DNA from: Pseudomonadota bacterium
GTDB lineage: Bacteria; Desulfobacterota; Desulfobulbia; Desulfobulbales; SURF-16
Direction: 5' to 3'
Assembly (NCBI GenBank): GCA_018897105.1
Contig: JAHILF010000119.1
Span: 1-38,478 of the forward strand
Length of the DNA: 38,478 nucleotides
Of this stretch, positions 1-9,053 are shown piece after piece. Each line of letters begins with the position of its first letter. The first letter of the stretch is position 1. The position numbers and the translations under genes were made by a program. The notes beneath the pieces were generated by a model. It worked only from the letters and a program-made list of their open reading frames with translations. It ran no database searches and had not been told where the DNA came from.

Positions 1-90
1 AAATCCACCCATGCAGCCTAATAAAACGATCAATCTGACCAGAAAAGCAGCAAATAATGACAAGAATGAAAACTTGCTCCGGAGGCGCAT

Positions 91-1200
91 ATGACCACCA
101 TTTCCCTTGCCGAGAGGAGGCTTCTCCTTTTTTCTATTCTCACCCTTGCCTTAAGCCTGTCTGCTGGCAATGCTGCAGCAAAAGTGAGCGGAGTCTGCGG
201 CAACTGTCACACCATGCATAACTCCCAGGACGGCGCACCTGCCCTGCATAGCGGAGTTGGCGCAGGCTGGGCGGATGATGGTACTTTCAACGCAGGGGAG
301 GCCTCGACGACGCCGGCTGGCTATCTACTCATCTCCGATTGTGTCGGCTGCCACTCTTCCACGTCGGCAGACAAAACGATTATACAGCTGGGCGATAACC
401 GGATTCCCATTGTCTTTAATACAGGGCAATACCCGAGCAAGGCCCTGGCCGGCGGAAATTTTTACAATGTTTCTCGAGGACCGGACTTTGACGGTTATGG
501 TCACAATGTCTACGGCATCTCGGAACATGACAGCAAGCTGACAACCGCGCCCGGCAATGACCGCTGCGGCACTGCCAACTCCTGCCATAATACCCTTGCC
601 GTGGCGCCAAGCAGCCAGAACTACGACCGGGGCGGCTGCCAGGGTTGCCATTACAATGTCTATCACCACCAGGACAGTAACGTATACCGTTTCCTCAATT
701 CCCATGAGGAAAAGTTTGGCGCTTACGTAGAAGGCGTAGAGCATGCCTCCTGGGAATACCCGGACGACACCACATCAACTGAACATAATTTCTATAAGGG
801 GGTCGACAGGAATGATACCGGACAGGGCGGAACCCTCGAACTGAAGCAAACACACAGCATTTCAAGCTACTGCGCAGGCTGTCACAATACATTTCACAGT
901 ATTAACGGAATAGGCATGGACACTTGGCTGCGCCATCCGACGGATATCGTTCTGCCCGAGACAGGAGAATACGCCCAGTACAACCCGGTGAGTAACTATG
1001 AGGTTCAGTCGCCGGTGGCCTGGATTGATCCTGCCAGTCCCCAGAGGGACGAGGCCATTGTCATGTGCCTCTCCTGCCACCGGGTGCATGGTTCAGAGTA
1101 CCCGGACATCCTGCGCTGGGATTACAGTAAAATGATCGCCAACGAAGCAGGCGATGAAGAAGGAAACGGCTGCTTCGTCTGCCATGCGACAAAAGATTGA
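91..1200 (+). CDS. Periplasmic/extracellular multiheme c-type cytochrome
   Basis: A 369-residue secreted cytochrome, presumably carrying electrons in the periplasm or at the cell surface. A Sec signal peptide covers about residues 1-30 (hydrophobic stretch 11-25, AxA-type end before Lys31). Six standard CXXCH heme c motifs start at residues 36, 84, 183, 261, 326 and 361. A seventh, non-standard Cys-X5-Cys-His lies at 159-166. Many extra histidines could act as distal ligands. Pairs of motifs are widely spaced, unlike compact tetraheme cytochrome c3. The ATG is preceded by CCGGAGG at 79-85, spaced 5 bases, which fixes the start. It converges on the gspG-like gene and shares a hairpin with it. 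The exact family and redox partner cannot be told from sequence alone. Confidence 0.93.
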   Translation: MTTISLAERRLLLFSILTLALSLSAGNAAAKVSGVCGNCHTMHNSQDGAPALHSGVGAGWADDGTFNAGEASTTPAGYLLISDCVGCHSSTSADKTIIQLGDNRIPIVFNTGQYPSKALAGGNFYNVSRGPDFDGYGHNVYGISEHDSKLTTAPGNDRCGTANSCHNTLAVAPSSQNYDRGGCQGCHYNVYHHQDSNVYRFLNSHEEKFGAYVEGVEHASWEYPDDTTSTEHNFYKGVDRNDTGQGGTLELKQTHSISSYCAGCHNTFHSINGIGMDTWLRHPTDIVLPETGEYAQYNPVSNYEVQSPVAWIDPASPQRDEAIVMCLSCHRVHGSEYPDILRWDYSKMIANEAGDEEGNGCFVCHATKD

Positions 1201-1207
1201 AATAACC

Positions 1208-1237
1208 CTGGGAATAGCGCATTGGCGCTATTCCCAG
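1208..1237. terminator. Hairpin between convergent genes, probable bidirectional terminator
   Basis: A perfect 13-bp inverted repeat (1208-1220 and 1225-1237) with a 4-base loop lies 7 bases after the cytochrome stop. It also spans the TAG stop of the opposing gspG-like gene at 1228-1230. Neither side has a long T run; the minus-strand side has a short TTATTT. Termination in both directions is an inference. Confidence 0.7.
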
Positions 1238-1686
1238 CTTCCCACATCCGCATTTTCTTTTTCCCCACCCTCTCTGTTGTCAGCCCCAAGAGAATAGATA
1301 TCCACTTCCCCATGCTCACCCGGATTCTGGTAGTGGTATTCGTTGTCCCATGGGTCCATGGGCACCCCTTTCTTTAAATAGGGTCCATCCCACTTATCTT
1401 CACCAGGGTTGACCACCAAGGCATCGAGGCCTTCCTGTTGGGAAGGATAATGGCCGATATCGAGCCGATAGGCATCCAATGACGCCATCAGCATGCCAAT
1501 CTGAGTTTGTGCTGTTTTCTGCTTTGCCGTGCCCAGTTTTTTAAACATTGCCGGGCCGACCAGAGATGCGAGAAGGCCAAGTATGACCATAACAATCATC
1601 AGTTCCATAAGGGAAAAACCACGCTGATTGCGCAGTCTTCTCTCAGTCTCCCTTTTCCCTCTGTTCGTCAATTCCGCTTTTGTCAT
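1228..1686 (-). CDS. gspG: Type II secretion major pseudopilin GspG
   Basis: Major pseudopilin that forms the periplasmic pseudopilus of a type II secretion system. The protein is 152 residues from the ATG at 1686. An upstream in-frame codon at 1719 would add 11 residues, but 1686 has GGAGG spaced 6 bases and is preferred. The prepilin peptidase site is Gly-Phe in RGFSLMEL after a basic leader of about 23 residues, with Glu at mature position 5, followed by a hydrophobic helix. The C-terminal part carries the GspG pattern: DPWDNEYHY, then PGEHGEVDIYSLGAD and a Gly/Glu/Asn/Asp-rich calcium-loop segment ending in SW. No other gsp gene is nearby; it sits last after lon and mltG on the same strand, so the rest of the secretion system must be elsewhere. 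Confidence 0.92.
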   Translation of the reverse strand: MTKAELTNRGKRETERRLRNQRGFSLMELMIVMVILGLLASLVGPAMFKKLGTAKQKTAQTQIGMLMASLDAYRLDIGHYPSQQEGLDALVVNPGEDKWDGPYLKKGVPMDPWDNEYHYQNPGEHGEVDIYSLGADNREGGEKENADVGSWE

Positions 1687-1745
1687 GACAAGCCTCCGCC
1701 TGAAACTTTTTTTATACATAATGAATTTTAACTTTCATAACTGAT

Positions 1746-2873
1746 TCACTGTTTTTTTTCCAGCGCTGATTCTTTTGCTGATAACCTTCTCTGCTTCTGA
1801 AAACGGATCACCGCCTTGTTATGTTCCCGCAAATTATTGGAAAAATAGTGACTGCCATCGTTTTTTGCGACAAAATACAGATAATTAACATCTGCCGGAT
1901 GAAGAATTGCAACCAGTGACTCCTGCCCGGGATTAGCAATAGGCCCGGCGGGTAAACCTGTTTTGGTATAGGTATTGTAAGGAGAAGGTGTAGCCAGATC
2001 TTTGCGGGTGATGTTGCCATTGAAATCAGCAATCCCGTATATAACGGTGGGATCAGCCTGTAATTTCATCTTGTTTTTGAGCCGGTTGAGAAAAACAGCG
2101 GCAATCAACGGCCGTTCTTCCGGCAGGGCGGTTTCTTTTTCAACAATAGAGGCCAGAATGACAACCTCATGGACAGAATGGATTGGCCGGGCTGATAGGC
2201 TGGAAAGATCATCCTGAGTGGAAATTTCGGCAAAAACATCGTTAAAGCGATGCACCATCATTGATATAATCTCACTAAGCAGCTGTCCCCTGGTAACAAA
2301 GTAGGTATCAGGAAACAGATATCCTTCCAGCGAGGGCACATCGAGCCCCAGCGATTTGATAAACTTCTCATCCCGCACCTGTCGCAGAAAGTCGTTGCGA
2401 TCATAACCGAAACCGGTTGCCAACAGGTCCCCGATCTGAAGGATATTAAATCCTTCCGGGATGGTCAGCGGACGATAGAAGACCTCTCCCCTGGCAAGTT
2501 TTTCAATAATTGCCTGGTTGGAGAGACCGCCCGTAAAGCAATATTCGCCGGCCTGCAGTTTACCGACAACTCCCATTCTGCGCGCCAGCAAGCCAAAACG
2601 GATATCTTCTGCAATGACATGGTTATCAATCAGTGTTTTTCTGATCGAGGCAAAGCCGTTATCAGGGGGGATGTAAAGGACAATGGACTCATGATCGCTA
2701 CCGGATCGCGGCATAGAAGACGCGTAGGATGACACCCATAGACGGAAGCCTAAAGTGATGGCGAGCACAACAAACAAGGCAAGGACAAGCCATTTCTGCC
2801 AATGGCGTCCTCGCATTATCCACATTGCCAACCCATCTCTAAGAAGCTGCTTGACCTTTTCTCCTTCTTTCAC
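1746..2873 (-). CDS. mltG: Endolytic murein transglycosylase MltG
   Basis: Inner-membrane lytic transglycosylase that cuts nascent peptidoglycan strands and helps set glycan length. The 375-residue product has a cytoplasmic N-terminus, one membrane segment at about 27-46, then a YceG-like periplasmic domain. The family signature ASIVEKET places the catalytic glutamate at Glu245, followed by AAVFLNRL and the conserved LQADPTVIYG. The chosen start is GTG at 2873 with AGGA about 7 bases upstream. An ATG at 2825 just before the membrane helix is possible, since start evidence is not strong. The gene lies 30 bases after lon and 59 bases before the gspG start on the same strand, so co-transcription is likely. 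Confidence 0.93.
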   Translation of the reverse strand: MKEGEKVKQLLRDGLAMWIMRGRHWQKWLVLALFVVLAITLGFRLWVSSYASSMPRSGSDHESIVLYIPPDNGFASIRKTLIDNHVIAEDIRFGLLARRMGVVGKLQAGEYCFTGGLSNQAIIEKLARGEVFYRPLTIPEGFNILQIGDLLATGFGYDRNDFLRQVRDEKFIKSLGLDVPSLEGYLFPDTYFVTRGQLLSEIISMMVHRFNDVFAEISTQDDLSSLSARPIHSVHEVVILASIVEKETALPEERPLIAAVFLNRLKNKMKLQADPTVIYGIADFNGNITRKDLATPSPYNTYTKTGLPAGPIANPGQESLVAILHPADVNYLYFVAKNDGSHYFSNNLREHNKAVIRFQKQRRLSAKESALEKKQ

Positions 2874-2903
2874 CAGAGTCCTGCATCATGCGAATGGATG
2901 ACT

Positions 2904-5273
2904 TTAAAAAATCTTAGCCAGGAGCTGGTCAACATTTTTTACGGTAACAAAATTTATCTGATCCCGCAGAACCTTGGGAATTTCAACTAGATCGGTCTTG
3001 TTCTGCTCGGGAATAATCACCGTGGTGATTTTGGCGCGCAGAGCAGCCAGGGCTTTTTCCTTTAATCCGCCGATGGGCAAAACCCGACCGCGCAAGGTTA
3101 TCTCGCCGGTCATGGCAACGTCCTGACGCACCTTCTTGCCGACTAAAGCCGAATAGAGCGCAGCAACTATCGTCACGCCGGCAGACGGACCATCTTTTGG
3201 AATGGCTCCGGCAGGCACATGAACATGAACATCGATCTCATCAAAATAGTTCTCATCCTTGCCAAGCTTTTCCAGGCGGGAGCGGCAGACGGTCATCGCC
3301 GCCTGGGCCGACTCCTTCATAACATCGCCAAGCTGTCCGGTAAGAGTCAGACGGCCCTTGCCTTTGAGCAGAGAGACCTCAACATAAAGGATCTCACCGC
3401 CAACCTCGGTCCAGGCTAAACCAGTGGCGAGACCAGGCTGATCAATAACATCAATTTCCGATTCCGGCTGGTACTTGGGCGGCCCGAGATATTTGTTGAG
3501 TGTGCGCTTGTTAACCGCGTATGGCCCCTTCCCGCCTTCCGCTACCCGGCGCGCCACCTTGCGGCAGACCTTACCGATCTCCCGTTCCAGGTTCCGCAGT
3601 CCTGCCTCCTTGGTATAGTTGGTGACCATGAGACTTAAGGTTTCATCATCTATACTGAAATGCTTCTCTTGAAGACCGTTCTGTTGCAGTTGGCGCGGCA
3701 CAAGATAGCGTTGGGCTATAACCACTTTTTCCTCCAGGATATAGCCTGAAAGACGGATCACCTCCATGCGGTCGAGCAATGGGCTGGGAATGGTGTCCGT
3801 CACATTGGCGGTGGTAATAAACATTACCCTGGACAAATCATAAGGCTGATTGAGATAATGATCGGTAAACTCAAAATTCTGTTCCGGATCAAGCACCTCA
3901 AGCAGCGCAGAAGAGGGATCCCCCCGATAATCCGATCCCACCTTATCGATCTCATCCATCATGAAAACCGGATTATTGGAAGCGACAATCTTCAACCCTT
4001 GAATAATCCGGCCCGGCATGGCACCGATATAGGTGCGCCGATGGCCGCGGATCTCGGCCTCGTCCCGCATGCCGCCAAGGGAAAGGCGGTAGAATTTCCT
4101 GCCCATCGCCCGCGCAATTGACTTGCCGAGGGAGGTCTTGCCCACGCCCGGAGGGCCGACAAAACAGAGAATAGGTCCCTTGGTGGAGCGATTGAGCTTG
4201 CGAACTGCCAGATATTCGAGAATACGCTCCTTAACCTTCTCCAGGCCATGATGATCCTCATCAAGAACCTGACGGGCAAGCTTCAGGTCAAGAAAATCCT
4301 TGGTGCTTTTGCGCCAGGGCACATCAAGCATCCAGTCAAGGTAAGTACGGACTATGGTTGCCTCCGAGGCATCAGGGTGCATCATCTCCAACCGCTTCAC
4401 CTGTTTCAGACTTTCCTTCTTGACATTGGAAGGCATTCTGGCCTTTTCGATCTTGAGCCGCAGTTCCTCGATCTCTTCGGACTTGTCATCGATATCGCCA
4501 AGTTCCTTTTTCAGGGCCTGGAGTTGCTCCCGCAGAAAATACTCGCGCTGGGTCTTACCCATTTCCTCCTTGGCCTCGGACTGGATCTTGGCCTGCATGG
4601 TGGAAACTTCCAGCTCCTTGTTGAGAAATTCAGCCACCTTTTTCAGGCGGTCGATGGGATCAATCGTCTCCAGAACCTGCTGCGATTCCGCTGTCTTCAA
4701 CCGCAGATTGGACACCACCAGATCCGCCAGTCTCCCAGGCTCCTCGATTTCGTTGAGAATAACCATCAACTCGGAGGAAACCACTCCTTTAAGCGATAAG
4801 ATCTTTTCGGTCTGCTCCCGCACACTACGCATCAGCGCTTCGGTTTCAACCGACACATCCGTGGGTTTTTCTTCAGGGAAAAGCTCCACCTTGGCGGTAA
4901 AATGGGGCACTTCCTGCACGACCTTTTTCACCTGGGCCTTGTGCAGGGCCTGCACCAGCACCTTCAGCCTGCCGTCAGGCAGCTTCAAGGTCCTCATGAT
5001 CATGCATACCATTCCCACCTTGTAAATATCATCCTGGCCCGGCTCATCGATGGTCGAGTCCTTCTGGGTGACCAAGAGAAGCAGCTTATCACCGGCAAGG
5101 GCCTCCTGGATGGCATTGACGGATGCCGGTCTTCCGACAAAAAGCGGGATGATCATATAATTAAAAATGACCACATCCCTCACCGCCATCATCGGCAATA
5201 CCTCCGGAATTTCCGGCTCTTCCATCTCTGTTATTTCATCCTTGTCGTGATAGATCGGGTCATCATTTTGCAC
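2904..5273 (-). CDS. lon: ATP-dependent protease Lon
   Basis: Cytoplasmic AAA+ serine protease that degrades misfolded and regulatory proteins. At 789 residues it has the usual LonA length and order: N-terminal substrate domain (about 24-215), coiled coil (about 220-290), AAA+ module with Walker A GPPGVGKT at 373-380 and Walker B Asp440-Glu441, and the protease domain. The catalytic dyad is Ser697 in DGPSAGVT and Lys740 in GGLKEK, 43 residues apart as in E. coli Lon. The start is GTG at 5273 with GGGAGG spaced 6 bases; a nearby ATG is out of frame. It is probably the first gene of lon-mltG-gspG. No clear heat-shock promoter was recognised in the 240-base divergent gap upstream. Confidence 0.97.
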   Translation of the reverse strand: MQNDDPIYHDKDEITEMEEPEIPEVLPMMAVRDVVIFNYMIIPLFVGRPASVNAIQEALAGDKLLLLVTQKDSTIDEPGQDDIYKVGMVCMIMRTLKLPDGRLKVLVQALHKAQVKKVVQEVPHFTAKVELFPEEKPTDVSVETEALMRSVREQTEKILSLKGVVSSELMVILNEIEEPGRLADLVVSNLRLKTAESQQVLETIDPIDRLKKVAEFLNKELEVSTMQAKIQSEAKEEMGKTQREYFLREQLQALKKELGDIDDKSEEIEELRLKIEKARMPSNVKKESLKQVKRLEMMHPDASEATIVRTYLDWMLDVPWRKSTKDFLDLKLARQVLDEDHHGLEKVKERILEYLAVRKLNRSTKGPILCFVGPPGVGKTSLGKSIARAMGRKFYRLSLGGMRDEAEIRGHRRTYIGAMPGRIIQGLKIVASNNPVFMMDEIDKVGSDYRGDPSSALLEVLDPEQNFEFTDHYLNQPYDLSRVMFITTANVTDTIPSPLLDRMEVIRLSGYILEEKVVIAQRYLVPRQLQQNGLQEKHFSIDDETLSLMVTNYTKEAGLRNLEREIGKVCRKVARRVAEGGKGPYAVNKRTLNKYLGPPKYQPESEIDVIDQPGLATGLAWTEVGGEILYVEVSLLKGKGRLTLTGQLGDVMKESAQAAMTVCRSRLEKLGKDENYFDEIDVHVHVPAGAIPKDGPSAGVTIVAALYSALVGKKVRQDVAMTGEITLRGRVLPIGGLKEKALAALRAKITTVIIPEQNKTDLVEIPKVLRDQINFVTVKNVDQLLAKIF

Positions 5274-5513
5274 AGCATACCTCCCTTCAGCCTAAATATG
5301 TATAGAAAGGCCAGTTAATCAAGCTGACATAACGTCATCACTGTACCATTTTTGTCAAAATTTTTACACTAAACATTGCACCCGGTTAAGTCAAGTAAAG
5401 CCAATGAGTGCCGTCGCCTTTTTCCAGAAAATCTGTTGAACTTAATTACAATTTGCTCCATTATATACAATTGTGAAAAAAACCTTAAATACCAATGGAG
5501 ATGACATAATCAC

Positions 5514-6311
5514 ATGCTGAAACCAGACTCTTTTTTCGACCTCTCCCTTTTTGAACATGGTGAAATTTTTTCCGCAGCCGAATATGTTTGGGACGGACTC
5601 AAAAAACTCAAATCCTATATGGACAGCCGGAACTACCCAACCCTCCCGGATGATGCAAAAAAAAGCGAACCTTTGCTGAAAACCCTTGTCTTTCATGATA
5701 ATACTTTTCTGGATGGGCATGGGCTGACGATTGATTACGGAGACGCCACCAAAGGAAAGCTGATGGTATTCAGGGGCAAGGAACTTCTGGAAGGGGCCAG
5801 TGTCATCATGGCGGGTGCCGTGCTGGTTGGTGATAAGATACAATTCGGCAAAGGGGTCAAAGTGGAGCCCGGAGCGTTTATCGCCTCACCGACAATCATC
5901 GGCGACATGACGGAAATCAGGCAGGGAGCCTATTTGCGCGGTTACTGTCTGATCGGTAGAAGATGTGTCGTCGGCCATGTTACCGAAGTAAAACACTCCA
6001 TTTTCCTGAATGATGCCAAGGCCGGACACTTTGCCTACCTGGGGGACAGCATACTGGGAAACGAGGTCAATCTCGGGGCAGGGACCAAACTGGCCAACCT
6101 GCGCTTCACCCCTGGCAATGTTAAGATCCGCACCCCGGACGGTCCTGTGGATTCAGGATTACGAAAGTTCGGGGCCATCCTGGCGGACTTCGTCCAGACC
6201 GGCTGCAATTCTGTGACGAACCCGGGAACCATTCTCGGCAAAAAGTCCCTGCTGCTGCCAAACACCACCGCGCCCTCCGGGCTGCATGAAAAAAACAGTC
6301 TCATCAGGTAA
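5514..6311 (+). CDS. Left-handed beta-helix (hexapeptide repeat) sugar-nucleotide/acyltransferase-like protein
   Basis: A 265-residue cytoplasmic protein without signal peptide. Residues 1-40 (ending IFSAAEYVWDGLKKL) resemble the entry segment of GlmU-like left-handed beta-helix proteins. From about residue 90 on there are repeated hexapeptides of the [LIV]-G-x4 type (VIMAGAVLVGDKI, AYLRGYCLIG, NEVNLGAGTKLAN, NPGTILG), which fold as a left-handed beta-helix. There is no N-terminal nucleotidyltransferase domain, so this is not full-length GlmU. GlmU-type proteins of this length are often called UDP-GlcNAc diphosphorylase-like, but the substrate here is not determined. A GGAG lies 13 bases before the ATG, longer than usual. 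The next gene downstream is an unrelated periplasmic isomerase. Confidence 0.82.
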   Translation: MLKPDSFFDLSLFEHGEIFSAAEYVWDGLKKLKSYMDSRNYPTLPDDAKKSEPLLKTLVFHDNTFLDGHGLTIDYGDATKGKLMVFRGKELLEGASVIMAGAVLVGDKIQFGKGVKVEPGAFIASPTIIGDMTEIRQGAYLRGYCLIGRRCVVGHVTEVKHSIFLNDAKAGHFAYLGDSILGNEVNLGAGTKLANLRFTPGNVKIRTPDGPVDSGLRKFGAILADFVQTGCNSVTNPGTILGKKSLLLPNTTAPSGLHEKNSLIR

Positions 6312-6383
6312 TTGATGGTTTCCATGTACCTTTTGTACGGATTATCAATTACCGTTTTCCGTTACTTTCGTTAAGGGGTCTTC

Positions 6384-7253
6384 ATGTTTAGAATCAAAAT
6401 CCTGTGCATCGGAACTTTCTTCCTGCTGTTTTCCCACAGCCTGCTCATGGCCGAAAATCTCCCCAAAACCGATGAGGTTCTGGCCCAGGTTGGCGACAGC
6501 AGACTAACCTCCTCGCGGCTTGACATGATGATTGACCTGATGCCCCCCCAGATTCAGGTAATGCTGCGCTCCAATGACCAGATGAGAAAAGAGCTGATCA
6601 ATCGCTGGGTCGATATCAACCTCATCGTCCAGGAAGCACTGGCTAGCAAAATTGACCAGGACCCTCTGGTTAAGATCAAAATAGATGAGATGAAAAACAG
6701 GGTTCTGGTTGAGACGCTCATCAGCCAGCGCCTTGACACCCAGACACCTATCCCCGCAGAAGAGATCGCAGCATATTACGCCAAACACAGCAGTGAATTT
6801 GAACAGGGCGAGCAGGTGCATGCCCAGCATATTCTTATTCGTCTGGAGACAAATGCCAGCGAGGCAGACAAGGAAAAGGCCGGAAAAACCATTGACATGA
6901 TTCAAGATAAACTGAAAAATGGCGAGTCCTTTGCAACTCTTGCCGAACAGTTTTCCGAAGATCCGGGATCGAAAAACAAGGGTGGCAATCTGGGCTATTT
7001 CGGCAGGGGGCAGATGGTCAAGGAGTTTGAAGACGCGGCATTTGCAACCAAACCCGGTGAAACCAGTCCACCGGTGCAGACAAATTTCGGCTGGCACCTG
7101 ATCCACGTTCTCGACAGAAAGGCACCGCAAAAACTGCCCCTGGAGCAGGTCAGTAAAGAAATCGAAGCCAGACTCAAAGCTGAGCGCAATGAGCAGGCAT
7201 TAAAGAAACTGATTGATGAGCTGAAGAGTAAATACCTTGTGACTGTCAAATAA
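6384..7253 (+). CDS. Periplasmic peptidyl-prolyl cis-trans isomerase, parvulin (SurA/PrsA-like)
   Basis: Secreted folding catalyst that isomerises proline peptide bonds and probably chaperones envelope proteins. The 289-residue product has a Sec signal peptide at about 1-23 (ending LLMA before Glu24), an N-terminal helical chaperone region (about 28-135), and one parvulin domain at about 144-246. The parvulin signatures are HAQHILIRLE, the GESFATLAEQFSEDPGS block, GGNLGYFGRGQMVKEFEDAAF and the closing FGWHLIHVLDR. SurA normally has two parvulin domains, so this is closer to the single-domain PrsA/PpiC type. AGGGG lies 5 bases before the ATG. It stands alone on the plus strand, about 70 bases after the beta-helix gene. 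Confidence 0.93.
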   Translation: MFRIKILCIGTFFLLFSHSLLMAENLPKTDEVLAQVGDSRLTSSRLDMMIDLMPPQIQVMLRSNDQMRKELINRWVDINLIVQEALASKIDQDPLVKIKIDEMKNRVLVETLISQRLDTQTPIPAEEIAAYYAKHSSEFEQGEQVHAQHILIRLETNASEADKEKAGKTIDMIQDKLKNGESFATLAEQFSEDPGSKNKGGNLGYFGRGQMVKEFEDAAFATKPGETSPPVQTNFGWHLIHVLDRKAPQKLPLEQVSKEIEARLKAERNEQALKKLIDELKSKYLVTVK

Positions 7254-7281
7254 CCGTTGAAGGACTCGCCAAAACTGAAAA

Positions 7282-7370
7282 TTAACCACAGAGAGCACAG
7301 AGCTCGCAGAGATAACTAATTGTAATTAAAAATTTTTTCTTTGTGATCTCTGTGTGCTCCGTGGTGAAAA
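7282..7370. repeat. Dispersed palindromic element, type 1, copy 1
   Basis: An imperfect palindrome of about 89 bases with CACAGAG-rich left arm (7286-7311) and CTCTGTG-rich right arm (7345-7366) around an AT-rich centre. The reverse complement of 19862-19953 aligns with it over its whole length, including the centre, so both are copies of one element in opposite orientation. No open reading frame is inside it. It lies between the isomerase and the converging small membrane protein gene. Confidence 0.85.
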
Positions 7371-7387
7371 CAGACACTCTTACTCCG

Positions 7388-7687
7388 CTATACCTGTCCC
7401 TGATTGAGATAATGATACATTCCGAAAAAAAACTCGGCAATCAGACCAAAGGTCAGATAGATCCTTGCTATGCGGTTCTTCGGTATTTTTTGCCCCACCA
7501 CCTTTTGCATCACCGAGACTACCAGAATTGTCACTGCTATAATATAGGGAACGGATTCCAGCAGATGGCTCATCGTGGCCGAAAGAGTTTCCATCGGCCG
7601 GTTCGGGAAATATCTGACGCTGAAAATCAGATAAAAAACAATAAGCAAAAACAGTGAAATTTTTTCTTTTGTGCTCATGAGACCCAT
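7388..7687 (-). CDS. Small predicted membrane protein, function unknown
   Basis: A 99-residue hydrophobic protein with two or three predicted membrane segments (about 9-24, 45-62 and 77-92) and basic stretches between them (KVVGQKIPKNRIAR). Nothing identifies its function. Met4 is an equally good start, since no clear ribosome-binding site precedes either ATG. It is flanked by two different dispersed palindromes (7282-7370 and 7704-7762), so it might be a stray inserted gene. It is on the minus strand while both neighbours are on the plus strand. It could also be non-coding, but the hydrophobic pattern and basic loops favour a real gene. Confidence 0.55.
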   Translation of the reverse strand: MGLMSTKEKISLFLLIVFYLIFSVRYFPNRPMETLSATMSHLLESVPYIIAVTILVVSVMQKVVGQKIPKNRIARIYLTFGLIAEFFFGMYHYLNQGQV

Positions 7688-7703
7688 GTCGTTTTAAGAT
7701 TTA

Positions 7704-7762
7704 GGGGCCGTTGCGAAATAACCATTACACCTTAGAATCATTTCGTTACGGTTCCTTATGTC
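7704..7762. repeat. Dispersed palindromic element, type 2, copy 1
   Basis: A block of about 59 bases containing GCGAAATAACC, a variable centre, then ATTTCGTTACGG and TCCTTATG. The reverse complement of 22221-22278 matches it closely at both ends, with a less similar centre. The two conserved ends are themselves near inverted repeats. The remainder of the gap up to 7931 holds only AT-rich sequence with no gene that could be supported. Confidence 0.75.
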
Positions 7763-7931
7763 ATTCACAGTATCGCGATGTTACAGTTATTTTTTTTCTA
7801 CGGCTTCCCACTCTTGCCAAAAAGCCAAGAGCAGCGTAAAGTGCAAATTCCTTTCTGCGGCTATTGTCACATTTTTTTTGCGGCAATGACTTTCAAATAA
7901 ACCATCACATCCTTAATTTACATATTAAATC

Positions 7932-9053
7932 ATGCTGCCACTCACTGCACTTTATTTTCCCAGGACATCAGTAAGCACCCTGCAAGTAAGCCAGGAGCTT
8001 GTTTTTTTTGATAAAATTTTTCACTATCTGTCTGCAGAAGAACCTGAAGAATCAACCACAGATGAGGCATATCCCGAGCTCTGTGCAGGATATGCGCCGG
8101 TCCCCTTTCATGGCGATCTGGACCGGTTCCGACAACTTATCAGAGAGCTCAAAGGAAATGAAGCAGAATTTTACAGCGGCCACCTTTCCACCATAACCGC
8201 CGGCAATGAAAAAAACCGCGATGAACAATCGGTCAAAAGCCTGATTCAGTCAATTGGCGGGAAATCCGCAGCTGAAGCCAAGGAACAATCTCAGGTCAGA
8301 GAAGACCTGTGGCGGGCCCGCCTGCTGCTCAAGCTTGCCGAAATCCTCTATCAGGAGGAGCAAGAGCTGCAAAAAGAACTGTCAGCCGTTTCCATTAAAG
8401 AGCACGAGCTTTTTGAGGCACTGAAAGGGGAACCGGAAATTCCATTTACCCCTACCCCTTTCCAGCAAATGGAAAGCACGCTGCCGATGAGACCGAAAAT
8501 TCTTGTCAAGGCGTGGGCGAAACTCTTTCTGGCCGACCGGCAGCAAGGCAACTACTCAATGCTGGTCAGCGATCAGACAGATGCGGCTGAACTTCTCTTT
8601 GACGCAAACGAAACATTGACCCAAAAAAGGCCGGTGCGCCTCTTTCGTATCCCGTTGCCCGCAAGCGGCGAAATGGAACTTGCTGCCTCTATCCAGGCGA
8701 GAACGGCATTCAGGGAGGCGGCAAAAGAGACCCTGGCAGGGTTCCGATCACTGCTGTCAGATACTGCGGCAAAGGGCACAACCCCGGATACCCTGAAGAA
8801 TTTTTCCGCTCTTGCCGCGGAATGGACCAAGATATTTAATGACAGCAAGGCCTGGCACCAGCCCGCAGGCAAAGCGCCGCTCAATGCAAACTCCTCGGGC
8901 GAGCCCCATCTTGAGGTCTATCTGTGCAACGAGAGCCTACCGAGCTTACTGGGCCATGTCTGTAAAACAGCGGTTCAGCCCCAGGCAGCAACAGGCAGCA
9001 GCCTGGGCCTCATTGCCCTGAAATCAAAAAGAAAATCTACTTGTAAGGGTTAA
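7932..9053 (+). CDS. Uncharacterised 373-residue cytoplasmic protein
   Basis: No family was recognised with confidence. The product is acidic to neutral, lacks a signal peptide or membrane segment, and is rich in predicted helices. A helical, Glu/Gln-rich section runs at about 120-165 (EDLWRARLLLKLAEILYQEE and what follows). Residues 170-195 hold a Pro-rich linker (GEPEIPFTPTPF), then a segment with MRPKILVKAWAKLFLAD. No catalytic motif stands out. There is no good ribosome-binding site before the ATG at 7932, so a later start remains possible. Its last 17 bases overlap the end of the converging universal stress gene. It may be a lineage-specific protein, but this cannot be tested here. Confidence 0.8.
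   Translation: MLPLTALYFPRTSVSTLQVSQELVFFDKIFHYLSAEEPEESTTDEAYPELCAGYAPVPFHGDLDRFRQLIRELKGNEAEFYSGHLSTITAGNEKNRDEQSVKSLIQSIGGKSAAEAKEQSQVREDLWRARLLLKLAEILYQEEQELQKELSAVSIKEHELFEALKGEPEIPFTPTPFQQMESTLPMRPKILVKAWAKLFLADRQQGNYSMLVSDQTDAAELLFDANETLTQKRPVRLFRIPLPASGEMELAASIQARTAFREAAKETLAGFRSLLSDTAAKGTTPDTLKNFSALAAEWTKIFNDSKAWHQPAGKAPLNANSSGEPHLEVYLCNESLPSLLGHVCKTAVQPQAATGSSLGLIALKSKRKSTCKG

Noticed and set aside
325-744. 139-residue open frame opposite the cytochrome gene
   Set aside because: It is a reverse-strand shadow of the CXXCH-containing frame, with no domain match or start signal.
4354-5025. 223-residue open frame opposite lon
   Set aside because: It is wholly antisense to the well-supported lon coding sequence, is Ser/Arg-rich as shadow frames are, and has no ribosome-binding site.
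7868-7895. A sigma-54 promoter before the 373-residue gene
   Set aside because: TGTCAC with a T run and GC looks similar, but GG is missing and the spacing is two bases too long.
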